Shown one piece after another: positions 1 to 9,320 of a DNA stretch of 64,000 nt (position 1 is the first letter of the stretch; every line of letters starts with the position of its first letter). The stretch comes from Verrucosispora sp. NA02020. GTDB lineage: Bacteria; Actinomycetota; Actinomycetes; Mycobacteriales; Micromonosporaceae. The notes beneath the pieces were generated by a model. It searched no databases and was not told the origin of the DNA. It saw only the letters and a list, made by a program, of their open reading frames with translations. The stretch covers positions 1,116,001-1,180,000 of the forward strand of contig NZ_CP054923.1 of NCBI RefSeq assembly GCF_013364215.1, written 5' to 3'. The position numbers were made by a program, and so were the translations under genes.

Positions 1-152
1 TGATCGTCGCCGGGCAGCCCGACCAGCCGGGGGTGCCGCTGCTGGCCGGCCGGCCGCTGCTCGACGGCGGGCCTGCCGCGTACGTCTGCCGGGGTTTCGT
101 CTGCCAACGGCCGGTGAGCGGCGTCGACGACCTGGTGGCGCAACTGCGGTGA
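1..152 (+). CDS. DUF255/YyaL-type thioredoxin-domain protein, C-terminal end
   Basis: Only the last 49 codons are present, read from base 3 to the TGA at 150-152. The tail A-A-Y-V-C-R-G-F-V-C-Q-R-P-V is the conserved C-terminal signature of the large DUF255 proteins (YyaL, spermatogenesis-associated protein 20), which have an N-terminal thioredoxin-like domain followed by a glycosidase-like toroid. Their biochemical role is not established. The gene starts outside the window. Assignment rests on this short tail alone. Confidence 0.6.
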   Translation, partial: IVAGQPDQPGVPLLAGRPLLDGGPAAYVCRGFVCQRPVSGVDDLVAQLR

Positions 153-205
153 CACCGGTGTCCGCCGACCGGCACTCCGGTCGGCCCGGATAGGCTGGCG
201 CCGCT

Positions 206-1387
206 ATGGATTTCCGTACCGGTCTGCCTGTTGTCGGCATGGTGGGTGGCGGCCAGTTGGCCCGGATGACCCACCAGGCCGCGATCGCCCTCGGCCAGTC
301 GCTGCGCGTGCTCGCCCTCACCCCGGACGACGGCGCGGCGCTGGTCGCCGCCGACGTCCAGTACGGCGACCACACCGACCTGGCCGCCCTGCGCATGTTC
401 GCCAAGAGCTGTGACGTGGTCACCTTCGACCACGAGCACGTGCCCACCGAGCACATCCGCACCCTCACCGCCGAGGGGGTGAAGCTGTTCCCGCCCGCCG
501 ACGCACTCGTGCACGCCCAGGACAAGCAGGTCATGCGGGAGCGGCTCGGCGGGCTCGGCGCGCCCAATCCGGCGTGGCGACCCGTCACCGTCCCGGCCGA
601 CGTGGTGGCCTTCGGCGACGAGTTGGGCTGGCCGGTGATGCTCAAGGCGGCCCGGGGCGGGTACGACGGCCGGGGCGTGTGGCCGGTGGCCGACGCCGCC
701 GTCGCCGACGACCTGGTGCGGACCCTGCTCGACGGCGGGACGACGCTGATCGTCGAGGAGCGGGTGGCGTTGCGCCGGGAGTTGGCGGTGCAGGTGGCCC
801 GCTCGCCGTTCGGGCAGGTCGCGGTCTATCCGGTGGTGGAGACGGTGCAGCGGGACGGCATCTGCGTCGAGGTGCTGGCACCCGCGCCCGACCTCGACGA
901 GGAGCTGGCGGTCTCGGCCCAGCAGCTCGCCATCGACCTGGCCACCGCGCTCGGAGTGGTCGGCCTGCTCGCGGTGGAGCTGTTCGAGGTGGCCGATCGG
1001 GCGGCCCCGGGCGGCAGCCGCGTCGTGGTCAACGAGCTGGCGATGCGCCCGCACAACTCCGGGCACTGGACCATTGAGGGCGCCCGGACGTCGCAGTTCG
1101 AGCAGCACCTGCGGGCCGTGCTCGACTACCCGATGGGCGACACCGGGCTGACCGCGCCGGTGGTCGTGATGGCGAACGTACTCGGTGGCGAGCCGGGCGG
1201 CATGTCCATCGACGAGCGGCTGCACCACCTCTTCGCCGCCGTACCGACCGCCCGGGTGCACCTGTACGGCAAGCAGGTCCGTCCCGGTCGCAAGATCGGG
1301 CACGTCACGGTGCTCGGCGACGACCTGGACGAGGTACGCGCCCGGGCCGCCCGCGCCGCCCGCTGGCTCCGCGACGGCGTGGAGTGA
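206..1387 (+). CDS. purK: N5-carboxyaminoimidazole ribonucleotide synthase (PurK)
   Basis: This cytosolic enzyme of de novo purine synthesis uses ATP and bicarbonate to carboxylate aminoimidazole ribonucleotide, giving N5-CAIR for PurE. The 393-residue protein has the PurK layout. An N-terminal pre-ATP-grasp fold begins with [12 protein letters not shown], the central ATP-grasp domain contains [12 protein letters not shown], and a metal-binding block reads [12 protein letters not shown] near residues 275-285. Length is normal for the family. It lies 40 nt upstream of purE on the same strand, the usual pairing, so the two are probably co-transcribed. Nothing looks damaged. Confidence 0.97.
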   Translation: MDFRTGLPVVGMVGGGQLARMTHQAAIALGQSLRVLALTPDDGAALVAADVQYGDHTDLAALRMFAKSCDVVTFDHEHVPTEHIRTLTAEGVKLFPPADALVHAQDKQVMRERLGGLGAPNPAWRPVTVPADVVAFGDELGWPVMLKAARGGYDGRGVWPVADAAVADDLVRTLLDGGTTLIVEERVALRRELAVQVARSPFGQVAVYPVVETVQRDGICVEVLAPAPDLDEELAVSAQQLAIDLATALGVVGLLAVELFEVADRAAPGGSRVVVNELAMRPHNSGHWTIEGARTSQFEQHLRAVLDYPMGDTGLTAPVVVMANVLGGEPGGMSIDERLHHLFAAVPTARVHLYGKQVRPGRKIGHVTVLGDDLDEVRARAARAARWLRDGVE

Positions 1388-1427
1388 CCGTGCGGGACCC
1401 GCAGGTGGGAACGAGAGGGAGAACAGC

Positions 1428-1916
1428 GTGAGCACGGTCGGTGTGATCATGGGTAGCGACTCGGACTGGCCGACCATGAAGGCGGCTGCCGACGTGCTCG
1501 CCGAGTTCGAGGTGTCGTACGAGGTCGAGGTGGTCTCGGCCCACCGCACCCCGGTGAAGATGATCGACTACGGTCGGGCCGCCGCCGGACGGGGCATGAA
1601 GGTGATCATCGCGGGCGCCGGTGGTGCCGCCCACCTGCCCGGCATGATCGCCTCGGTCACGCCGTTGCCGGTGATCGGCGTACCGGTGCCGTTGAAGCAT
1701 CTCGACGGCCTGGACTCGCTGCTGTCCATCGTGCAGATGCCGGCGGGCGTGCCGGTGGCCACGGTGTCGATCGGCAACGCGCGCAACGCGGCGCTGCTCG
1801 CCGTCCGCATCCTGGGCACCGGTGAGCCGGCGTTGCTCGATCGGATGTCGGCGTACCAGGCCGATCTGGAGCAGCTCGTCGCCGAGAAGGACGCGGCCCT
1901 GCGCGCTTCGCTGTAG
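1428..1916 (+). CDS. purE: N5-CAIR mutase (PurE)
   Basis: PurE moves the carboxylate of N5-CAIR to carbon 4 to give CAIR, the step after PurK. I chose the GTG at 1428 because GAGAGGGA lies 7-14 nt upstream and the protein then begins directly with the PurE N-terminus ending in I-M-G-S-D-S-D-W. The open frame extends upstream to 1185 but that part only shadows purK. At 162 residues the length is typical of class I PurE. The S-A-H-R-T-P block near residue 40 and [10 protein letters not shown] near residue 70 are the substrate-binding signatures. Confidence 0.97.
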   Translation: MSTVGVIMGSDSDWPTMKAAADVLAEFEVSYEVEVVSAHRTPVKMIDYGRAAAGRGMKVIIAGAGGAAHLPGMIASVTPLPVIGVPVPLKHLDGLDSLLSIVQMPAGVPVATVSIGNARNAALLAVRILGTGEPALLDRMSAYQADLEQLVAEKDAALRASL

Positions 1917-1925
1917 GCGCATGTA

Positions 1926-1973
1926 AGGAGGGGTCCCCTGCTAACGCCTGGTGCATAGCAGGGGACCCCTCCT
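1926..1973. terminator. Perfect 18-bp palindrome with 12-nt loop between convergent genes
   Basis: The arms at 1926-1943 and 1956-1973 are exactly complementary and flank a 12-nt loop. The element sits between the purE stop (1916) and the stop of the minus-strand membrane-protein gene (1995), so it can end transcription from both sides. There is no U-tract, as is usual in actinomycetes. From general knowledge, palindromes of this AGGAGGGG...CCCCTCCT type recur between genes in Micromonosporaceae, so it may also be a dispersed repeat. Confidence 0.7.
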
Positions 1974-1994
1974 AACAACTCCCACCGGAGCGGA

Positions 1995-4900
1995 TCAGCG
2001 CATCCCGCGCAGCGCGGTCTGGAGGCGCTCCTGGGCGCGGCGACGCCGTTCGTTGCTGGCGCCGAGCACGAGCAGCAGGAGACCGACCGGGATCAGCACC
2101 AGCCACGGCCCGAGGCTGAACAGAGCGTGTACGGCGGCGATGGCGGTGACCACCGCGCCGACGATCACCGGTGCCTGCTGACGGGTCATGGAGCCGAAGA
2201 CCAGCACCGCCACCGCGCCGAGCAGCAGCAGCACCTGCCGCAGCGTGCTGGAGTCGGTGGCCAGCACGATCGCCAGGGTGGGCAGGAACGCGGCGACCAG
2301 CGCCGGCCCGTACGCCACCCAACTGCTCAGGTCGGCCCGCTGCCGCAACTCCAGCACACCGACCAGCAGCGCCAGGGCCGCGAACGGCAGCGTGTACGCC
2401 TCGGGCAGCGCCACGTCGGCGACCCACATCAGGATCCACCAGGCGGTGATCTCGCAGATCACCACGCCCCAGAACAGGATGCGGCGTTCCACCGGTCGGC
2501 GCCCCGGTCGGGTGGCGGCGAGCCCGAGGACCGCACCCCAGGCGGCCAGCAGGGCGGCGATGTGCCGGGGCGAGTCGAAGGCCAGCGCCAGCGCGATGAG
2601 TGCGGCGGCGTACCCGCTCCACTCCACCGTTGCCGCCTCGCGCCGCGCCTCCGGGCGACGGAACCGGGGCAGGGTGGCGGCGAAGACCTGTAGGGCCGCG
2701 CCGACCGCGAGTACGCCGAACGCCGACCAGACCGGGGCGAGCCCGGCCACCAGTCCGGCGGTGAGCACCAGGAGTTGTGCCTTCAGCGAGGCGAACAGCC
2801 ACCCGAGGATGCGCGCCCGGGAGGTGGTGCCGTACAGGGCGGCGACCACCCCGACGGCGACCCCACCGGCGAGCGTGAAGAGGGTGAGTTCCCGGGTGGC
2901 GAGGCTGCCGGCGAGCCCCGCCCCACCGGCGGCCAGTCCGATCACGAAGACCAGGACCCGGGCCAGCCGGATCGAGCGGGCCCGCTCCTCCAGCGGGGGC
3001 GGTGGGGTCAGCGCCAGCCCCAGCATCGAGATGGCGAACACGGTCAACGCCGAGAGGGTGCTCGCCGGCCAACCGCTGCCCAGCGCGATCGGTGCGATCA
3101 GCAGGGTCACCGCGGCACCGGGCAGCACGACCGGCACCGCCCGGGTCCGCCGGCCGCCGCTGAATCCGGTGGCGGCCAGCGCTGCGGTCACGGTGAGCAG
3201 CAACGCGGTGAGCACATGGGTGGGGTTCACCGCGGCCGGTGGCGGGTTCAGCAGCTCCGGTGGTGGCCCCTGCCAGATGCGGTTGAGCGTGCGGTGCGGG
3301 TCGACGAGTGCGGCCAGCAGCGCGGGGGCGATCGAGACCAGCGCCAGGACGACCGGCAGGGTGGCGGCGGCCAGCGCCCCGGCGGCGGGGCTGACCCGCC
3401 ACCGACGCTGTCCGCCGTCGTCGGGCAGCCGGCGCAGGGCGCCGTCCAGCAGGACCGTCCACCGGCGGACCGGCTGCGCCGCGCCGACCGGTGGCTCGGT
3501 GGCGCCCCGGATCAGTTCGGCGAGCACCCCGAGCAAAGCTGCGGCGGCGGCGTACACACCGATCGGCAGGTGCACGGGAACGGCGGCAAGCGCGGTCACG
3601 CTCGCCCCGCCGACCACTCCGGCGCTCGCCCAGGGCAGGTACTGCGGGACCTGGCGGCGGACGGCGGCGATCGCGGCCAGTCCGAGACTGGACGCGGCCA
3701 GGCCGGCGGTCAGCACCACCTCGGGCGGGTGCCCGAACTCGACGGCCAGGGCGGCGGTGGCGCCGGGCAACGCCAGCAGCGCGGCACCGGTGCCCGCGCC
3801 GCCGATCTGCGCCAGGTGCGGCGGCATCCCCTCGACGTGGATGTCGTCGACCAGCGGTTCCGCCATCGACCGGGCGAGCGTCGCCACCGCCGCACCGATC
3901 AGCACCACGCTGGCCAGCGCCAGCGCGGTCGTCCACGGCCGGACCAGACCGGCGCCGGTGGCGTGCAGTGCCACCACCCCGGCGGCGGTGATCCGGGACA
4001 GCCCGGCCCGGGGGTCGACGGAGGCGACCGCCGCCATGCCGAGGACGGCGGCGACCATCGCACCGAGCACCACCGGCGACCACCAGCTCAGGGTGAACGC
4101 GGCGGCTGCGCCGATGGTGGCGAGCACCACCGCCGCGTTGGCGACGTCGTAGCGCCAGGGCGGCGGCAGCAGGATGCCGGCGGCAAGCGCGAGCAGCAGC
4201 AGCGCGATCGGCCCCTGCCACGTCGTACCGCCGGTCGGTGCGGCGGGCCAGCCGCTGAGGTCGCCGTTCCAGATCGGCCCGGGGGTGGCCAGCACGCCCA
4301 CGCCGCCGCGCAGCGCCATCCATCCGGCCAGCAGCCCGATCAGCACCCCACCGACGGCGAGACCGAGCACCGGCCCGCGCCGCCACTGCTCGGGCATGGC
4401 CCGCGCGGCCACGGAGACCACCAGGACCAGTGCGGCGGCGACCGCGAGCTGTCCGCCCGGTGCCAGCACCGTGCCGATCCGCAGCAGGGTGGCGACCAGC
4501 GCTGCGGTGACCGCTGCGGCGGCCAGGTCGGAGCCGTCCAGCCGGGCGTCGGCGCGACGGCCGCTGTCGATCGACGGGGCCAGGAAGAGCAACACGGCGG
4601 AGACCAGCAGCAGCGCACCCACCCAGGCGTCGGCCACGGTGGCGCCCGGCGCGCCGAAGCCGGCGGCGGCGACCACCAGCGCGCCGAGACCGGTACCCAC
4701 CGACAACGGCGCCGGGAGATGGCGCTGGGACACCTGCACGATGGCCGCGTAGCCGAGGGTGACGCAGACGGCGAGGAAGCTGGCCGCCAGCACCGGCACG
4801 GTCACCTCCCGCAGCGCTGCCGGGGTGAGGATCGGGTCGGTGGGCAGGATCGCCGCGACGAAGGCGGCGACCGCTCCGGGCAGGGCGAAGGCCGCCCCTC

Positions 4901-7244
4901 CGGCGGCCCAGGCGGAGACGGTGTCGGCCGCCGCCGGGGCGAGCCGGATCCGGGGAGCGGCGGCGACGAGGATGCCGGCCAGCACGAGGGCGAGCAGCAC
5001 GGCGGCGGTCGACGCCGGGCGGGCCAGGGCCGCGCCGGCACCGGCCAGACCGACGCCGGTGGCGGCGATCGCGTGCGCCAGGGCGGCCCGAGGGGTACGC
5101 GCGGAGAGGCCGACCGCCCCGATCCCGATCGCGGTCACCACCATCGGCCAGGGTGCCAACGCCCAGGACAGCCCGAAGGAGGCGGGTACGGCGAGCGCGG
5201 TCAACGCGGCACCGGTCACCGCGAACTCACGACGGATCTCCGGTGGCAGGGCGAGCACGGCGGCCACGGTCAACAGGAAGGCACTGGTGGCGAGCTGCCA
5301 GGAAGCCGGTCCCACCGCAGCCGCCAGTTCGGCCGGGTACCGGTCCAGGTCCGCCGCCCAGGCCGGCAGGGCGGCCTGGAGGGGGGCGAGTCCGGCCCGG
5401 AGGGCGCTGCCGGCGACGAGCACCCCGGTGACCGTCAACGCGATCGCGGAGGCGAGCTGCGGGCCACGACGCGCGGATTCCGGCACCGCCCGGACGGCCA
5501 GGCCGGTGACCGTGATGACGGCCGCGATCACCAGCAGGGCGCGCCCCGGCAGGGCCACCGAGGCGATCCGGCCGAGCGCGCCGATGACGGCCAGGGTGAG
5601 GACGCCCGCGCCGAGGTCGGGTAGCGGCGGACGCCGCAGCACCAGCGTCCCGGCCAGACAGACGGCGGCGGCCAGCAGCAGCACCAGGCCGGCCATGGTG
5701 GCGCCCGGCACGGTGGTGGCCCGCACCAGGGCGGTCACCGCGTACGCGACGGCGACCGCGACCGCGACGCCGTGCAGGGCCCAGGTCAGTTCCCGCAGCC
5801 CGGGTACCGGTCGCGTCGGCGGGGCGGCCCGCCCGGTGCCGGTGAGGTCCAGCAGCTCACCGGCCTCTTCCGGCGCTCCTTCGGGCCGTCCCTCGGCCTG
5901 TCGCTGTCGGGGCGGCTTCGTCCGGCCGAGCGGGACCGGGGTCGGCTCGTCGGGGTTCGACTGCTCCACGGTGACCGGGGAGCGGGCCAGCCAGAGGTCG
6001 AGCAGGGCCACCACGGTCAGCACCAACGCCCAGCCGACCGGTCCACTGATCCGGTCGTACGCCAGCAGCGGCACCACCGGTTGCGCGGCCAGCACGGTCG
6101 CGAAGCGGGGAGCGCGCAGCCGGGTCCAGCCGGCGTAGCCGACGGAGACGGCGGCGGCGACCGCGAAGATCACTCCGGCGAAGACCGCGCCGGAGGCACC
6201 GCCGGCACCGATGGCGTCGACGGTCCAGAGTGCGTACCCGGCCAGCGGCACCAGGAGCAGGCCCACCGCGGCGATGGTCTCGGCGGTGGAGGTGAGTCCA
6301 CGCCGGACCAGCACCGGCGGGGCGAGCAGCATGAGCACGGTGGCGAGCAGCAGGATGCCGAGCCGGGACAGCGCGTCCATCGAACTGGTCGCGACCACCG
6401 CGAAGACCACCGCGGCCACCCCGAGCAGCAGCGCCCCGAGCCCGAGCGGGATGTTCTGCACCTCGCGTGAGGAGGCTTCCGGCGGGTGCTCCGGGTCGTC
6501 GGCGTCCAGCCAGACCGGCGCGTCCGGTGGCGGGTCGCCCGCCCCGAAACCGGCACCCTGCCGGGGTACCCGTGGTGGCGCGTCACCGCCGCCCGGCCCG
6601 TGCGCCGCCCGTGCGCTGCCGTCGACGGGTTGCTTGCGGGCCGACGTGGCTCCGCCGCCGGGTGGTCTCCGCGACGGCCCGTCGGCGTCGTCGCCACCGA
6701 AGCGTGTCGGCCCGTCGGCATCGCCGCCGCCGAAGCGTGTCGGCCCGGTGGCGTCGTCGCCGACGGGCACGCGCGTCGCGCCGGTGGTGCCGTCGCCGGG
6801 GGGCATGCGGGCCGTCGAGGTGGCACCGTCGCCCGGTGACGTCCGCGTCGGTCCGGTGTCGCCGTCGGCGGGTTGTCGCCGTGGCGGCGGGGTGGTGCGG
6901 TCGGCCGTGGGAGTCGAGGCCGTTGCGGCGGTGCCGTCGCCGGAAGGGGTGCGCGGCGGTCGGCGACGGAGTACGCGGCGCCCCCGGCCGGACTGCTTGA
7001 GACGTTCGTCACCCGAGTTGCCGGCGTGCGCGAGGATGTCCCGCTGGAAGATCGCGGCCTGCATCTTGGACGCGAGTTGCCGTTGTTCACTGGCGATGGC
7101 GGCCTCGCGGGCCTTCATCTCCGCGATGGACCGCTCGATGTCCGCCAGGTGCTCGGCCCATTGTGGCTGGTGGGCGCCGCAGCGCGGGCAGCGGACGGCC
7201 GGCTTGATCTCCTGGCCGCACGAGGAGCACTGAAAGGTCGCCAC
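1995..7244 (-). CDS. Giant zinc-ribbon polytopic membrane protein (SCO7613-like)
   Basis: The protein has 1749 residues. Residues 6-22 form a zinc ribbon with two CxxC pairs (C6/C9 and C19/C22). Residues about 30-70 are charged and probably coiled coil. A Gly/Asp/Thr/Pro-rich linker follows to about residue 260, with repeated G-P-T-R-F-G-G units that are also visible as a short DNA repeat near 6680-6750. The remaining roughly 1450 residues are a long series of Ala/Val/Leu-rich membrane segments. This resembles the SCO7613 C-terminal-domain membrane proteins of actinomycetes, whose function is unknown. It is encoded opposite its neighbours and appears monocistronic. Several large open frames on the plus strand here are shadows. 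Confidence 0.85.
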   Translation of the reverse strand: MATFQCSSCGQEIKPAVRCPRCGAHQPQWAEHLADIERSIAEMKAREAAIASEQRQLASKMQAAIFQRDILAHAGNSGDERLKQSGRGRRVLRRRPPRTPSGDGTAATASTPTADRTTPPPRRQPADGDTGPTRTSPGDGATSTARMPPGDGTTGATRVPVGDDATGPTRFGGGDADGPTRFGGDDADGPSRRPPGGGATSARKQPVDGSARAAHGPGGGDAPPRVPRQGAGFGAGDPPPDAPVWLDADDPEHPPEASSREVQNIPLGLGALLLGVAAVVFAVVATSSMDALSRLGILLLATVLMLLAPPVLVRRGLTSTAETIAAVGLLLVPLAGYALWTVDAIGAGGASGAVFAGVIFAVAAAVSVGYAGWTRLRAPRFATVLAAQPVVPLLAYDRISGPVGWALVLTVVALLDLWLARSPVTVEQSNPDEPTPVPLGRTKPPRQRQAEGRPEGAPEEAGELLDLTGTGRAAPPTRPVPGLRELTWALHGVAVAVAVAYAVTALVRATTVPGATMAGLVLLLAAAVCLAGTLVLRRPPLPDLGAGVLTLAVIGALGRIASVALPGRALLVIAAVITVTGLAVRAVPESARRGPQLASAIALTVTGVLVAGSALRAGLAPLQAALPAWAADLDRYPAELAAAVGPASWQLATSAFLLTVAAVLALPPEIRREFAVTGAALTALAVPASFGLSWALAPWPMVVTAIGIGAVGLSARTPRAALAHAIAATGVGLAGAGAALARPASTAAVLLALVLAGILVAAAPRIRLAPAAADTVSAWAAGGAAFALPGAVAAFVAAILPTDPILTPAALREVTVPVLAASFLAVCVTLGYAAIVQVSQRHLPAPLSVGTGLGALVVAAAGFGAPGATVADAWVGALLLVSAVLLFLAPSIDSGRRADARLDGSDLAAAAVTAALVATLLRIGTVLAPGGQLAVAAALVLVVSVAARAMPEQWRRGPVLGLAVGGVLIGLLAGWMALRGGVGVLATPGPIWNGDLSGWPAAPTGGTTWQGPIALLLLALAAGILLPPPWRYDVANAAVVLATIGAAAAFTLSWWSPVVLGAMVAAVLGMAAVASVDPRAGLSRITAAGVVALHATGAGLVRPWTTALALASVVLIGAAVATLARSMAEPLVDDIHVEGMPPHLAQIGGAGTGAALLALPGATAALAVEFGHPPEVVLTAGLAASSLGLAAIAAVRRQVPQYLPWASAGVVGGASVTALAAVPVHLPIGVYAAAAALLGVLAELIRGATEPPVGAAQPVRRWTVLLDGALRRLPDDGGQRRWRVSPAAGALAAATLPVVLALVSIAPALLAALVDPHRTLNRIWQGPPPELLNPPPAAVNPTHVLTALLLTVTAALAATGFSGGRRTRAVPVVLPGAAVTLLIAPIALGSGWPASTLSALTVFAISMLGLALTPPPPLEERARSIRLARVLVFVIGLAAGGAGLAGSLATRELTLFTLAGGVAVGVVAALYGTTSRARILGWLFASLKAQLLVLTAGLVAGLAPVWSAFGVLAVGAALQVFAATLPRFRRPEARREAATVEWSGYAAALIALALAFDSPRHIAALLAAWGAVLGLAATRPGRRPVERRILFWGVVICEITAWWILMWVADVALPEAYTLPFAALALLVGVLELRQRADLSSWVAYGPALVAAFLPTLAIVLATDSSTLRQVLLLLGAVAVLVFGSMTRQQAPVIVGAVVTAIAAVHALFSLGPWLVLIPVGLLLLVLGASNERRRRAQERLQTALRGMR

Positions 7245-7441
7245 GACACCCCTCCACCCGCAGTGTGGATTCCCACTGTCGCAGCATGCCCAATGCGGCC
7301 CAGGAATTCGACCGTTGTCGGCGGGTCACACCCGTCCAAGATCAGCAACCCCGAAGCGATCCCGCCCAGTCGAGCCCTCCGAGTCAGCTCGCCGTACCCC
7401 CCGACGACCCGCCGACCAAAGCGAAGGCCCAGCTCCCACCC

Positions 7442-7552
7442 CCGCCGGATGGGCCGCCTCACGCAGGCTGCGGAACGTCAGGTTCCCGCGAATCCAGACC
7501 CCACCCCCGCCGGGGATGGGCCATCTCACGCAGGCTGCGGGAAGTCAGGTTT
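7442..7552. repeat. Two imperfect direct repeats in the 7.25-7.64 kb spacer
   Basis: Units at 7442-7484 and 7507-7552 share the core CTCACGCAGGCTGCGG with only a few differences around it. They lie in the 395-bp spacer between the 5' end of the membrane-protein gene and the 3' end of the dehydrogenase gene. I see no gene in this spacer. The function of the repeats is unknown. Confidence 0.6.
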
Positions 7553-7619
7553 TCCGGGGGAGCCCACCCGCGCAGGGATCAAGCCTGACCGCCCGGAGCG
7601 GGTGGGTTCCCCCGGAAAA
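7550..7619 (-). terminator. 22-bp hairpin downstream of UDP-glucose dehydrogenase
   Basis: Arms at 7550-7571 and 7598-7619 pair at 21 of 22 positions (one G-T type mismatch) around a 26-nt loop. The hairpin lies just beyond the stop of the minus-strand gene that ends at 7640, where a transcription terminator is expected. No U-tract is needed for actinomycete terminators of this kind. Confidence 0.65.
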
Positions 7620-7639
7620 CCCACCCCCGAAGAACAAGA

Positions 7640-9067
7640 TCAAGGCCGCCCCATCCCCCGATACTCCCAGCCAGCCTGCGTCCACAGTGCCGAGTCGAGG
7701 CAGTTGCGGGCGTCGACCACGCGCCGCCCGGTGACCAGTTCGCCGAGCGCGCTCGGGTCGGCGTTGCGGAAGTCCGCCCACTCGGTGAGGACGCAGACCA
7801 GGTCGGCGCCGGTGACCGCCGCGTTGACGTCCGGCTCGTAGCGCAGTTCCGGCACCGCCCGGCGGGCGTTCTCCATGCCCTGCGGGTCGAAGACGTGCAC
7901 CTCGGCGCCGGCCTTGTGCAGCAGCGCGGCGACGGCGAGAGCGGGTGCGTCGCGTACGTCGTCGGTGTTGGGTTTGAAGGTCGCCCCGAGGACGGCGATG
8001 CGGGTGCCGGAGAGGTCCGGGCCGGCCGGGCCGGACCGGCGACCGAGCAGGTCGGCGGCGAGGTGGAGCACGCGGGTCCGGCGACGCAGGTTGATCAGGT
8101 CGACCTCGTGCAGGAAGCGCAGCGCCTCACCGGCGCCCAGTTCCTGCGCCCGGGCCTGGAAGGCGCGGATGTCCTTCGGCAGGCAGGCGCCGCCGAAGCC
8201 GAGCCCGGACTGGAGGAAACGGTTGCCGATGCGGGGGTCGTACCCGATGGCCTTGGCGAGCTGGGTGACGTCGCCGCCGGCAGCCTCGCACACCTCGGCC
8301 ATCGCGTTGATGAAGGAGATCTTGGTCGCCAGGAAGGCGTTGGCGGCGACCTTGACCAGCTCGGCGGTGGCGAAGTCGGTGACCACCAGGGGTACCTCGC
8401 GGTCCTCCGTGGCGGCCAGGTCGAAGACGCCCTTGTGCGCGGCGTAGAGCATGCCGTTGGCCCAGTCGCTCTTGACGCCGACCACGATCCGGTTCGGCCG
8501 GAGCACGTCGTCGACGGCGAAGCCCTCCTGGAGGAACTCCGGGCTCCAGGCCACCTCGACACCCAGGTCCGTGGAGGCGTGCTTGCCCACGAGCTGTTCC
8601 ACCCACTCGGCGGTGCCGACCGGGACGGTGGACTTGCCGACGATCAGGGCCTTGCGGGTCAGGTGCTGGGCCAGACCGGTGACCGACGCCTCGACGTACG
8701 ACAGGTCGGCGCCCATGCCGTCGGCGCGCTGCGGGGTGCCGACGCAGATGAAGTGCACGTCGCCGAAGTCGGCGGTCTCGGCGATGTCGGTGCTGAACCG
8801 CAGCCGACCGGCGGCCAGGTTACGCCGGAGCAGCTCGTCCAGGCCGGGCTCGTGGATCGGCACCTCGCCCGCGTTGAGCTTGGCGATCTTGTCGGCGTCG
8901 ACGTCGAATCCCAGCACCTCGTAGCCGAGCTCGGCGTAACAGATGGCGTAGGTCGCGCCGAGGTAGCCAGTGCCCAGGAAGGTCACCCGAGGTCGGGATG
9001 CACCCGAGGGGGGTGTCACCGAGGCGATGGCGGGCATCGGCTGGGTGTTCGGGTACGGGATGGTCAC
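7640..9067 (-). CDS. UDP-glucose/GDP-mannose dehydrogenase family protein
   Basis: This cytosolic NAD-dependent four-electron dehydrogenase most likely oxidises UDP-glucose to UDP-glucuronate for envelope polysaccharide synthesis. In the 475-residue protein an extended N-terminus of about 25 residues precedes the Rossmann motif G-T-G-Y-L-G. The central domain contains K-S-T-V-P-V-G-T and E-F-L-Q-E-G. The catalytic cysteine block G-F-G-G-A-C-L-P-K-D lies near residue 290. The C-terminal UDP-binding domain includes L-G-A-T-F-K-P-N-T-D-D. Nearest relatives are the UDP-glucose 6-dehydrogenases, although GDP-mannose or UDP-ManNAc enzymes share the fold. A 22-bp hairpin follows the stop. Confidence 0.9.
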   Translation of the reverse strand: MTIPYPNTQPMPAIASVTPPSGASRPRVTFLGTGYLGATYAICYAELGYEVLGFDVDADKIAKLNAGEVPIHEPGLDELLRRNLAAGRLRFSTDIAETADFGDVHFICVGTPQRADGMGADLSYVEASVTGLAQHLTRKALIVGKSTVPVGTAEWVEQLVGKHASTDLGVEVAWSPEFLQEGFAVDDVLRPNRIVVGVKSDWANGMLYAAHKGVFDLAATEDREVPLVVTDFATAELVKVAANAFLATKISFINAMAEVCEAAGGDVTQLAKAIGYDPRIGNRFLQSGLGFGGACLPKDIRAFQARAQELGAGEALRFLHEVDLINLRRRTRVLHLAADLLGRRSGPAGPDLSGTRIAVLGATFKPNTDDVRDAPALAVAALLHKAGAEVHVFDPQGMENARRAVPELRYEPDVNAAVTGADLVCVLTEWADFRNADPSALGELVTGRRVVDARNCLDSALWTQAGWEYRGMGRP

Positions 9068-9320
9068 GCCTGTCTCTCCGCTCGCACTGGCGGCGCGTGG
9101 TCGCGTCGCGGGCCGCTGCGGCGCCTCGGCGGGGCACCGGAGGGGGGTGATTCTGCTGTCTGCACTCCATCATCGCCGACCGGCGTCGATGCTCCGTCCC
9201 GGCTCAGCCTACGCGCCGGTAACATGGCTCGAACGGTGGTGGCTATCCTTCAGTCTGCGCGATGGCCGTCCAGGTGACGCTACAGACTGCGCATAGTAGC
9301 GGTGAAGGGGAGGGGCCGGC

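Noticed and set aside
2188..6138. Long plus-strand open frames opposite the giant membrane-protein gene
   Set aside because: They are antisense shadows of GC-rich codons, with low-complexity Ala/Arg/Pro or Gln/Gly/Arg composition and no ribosome-binding sites.
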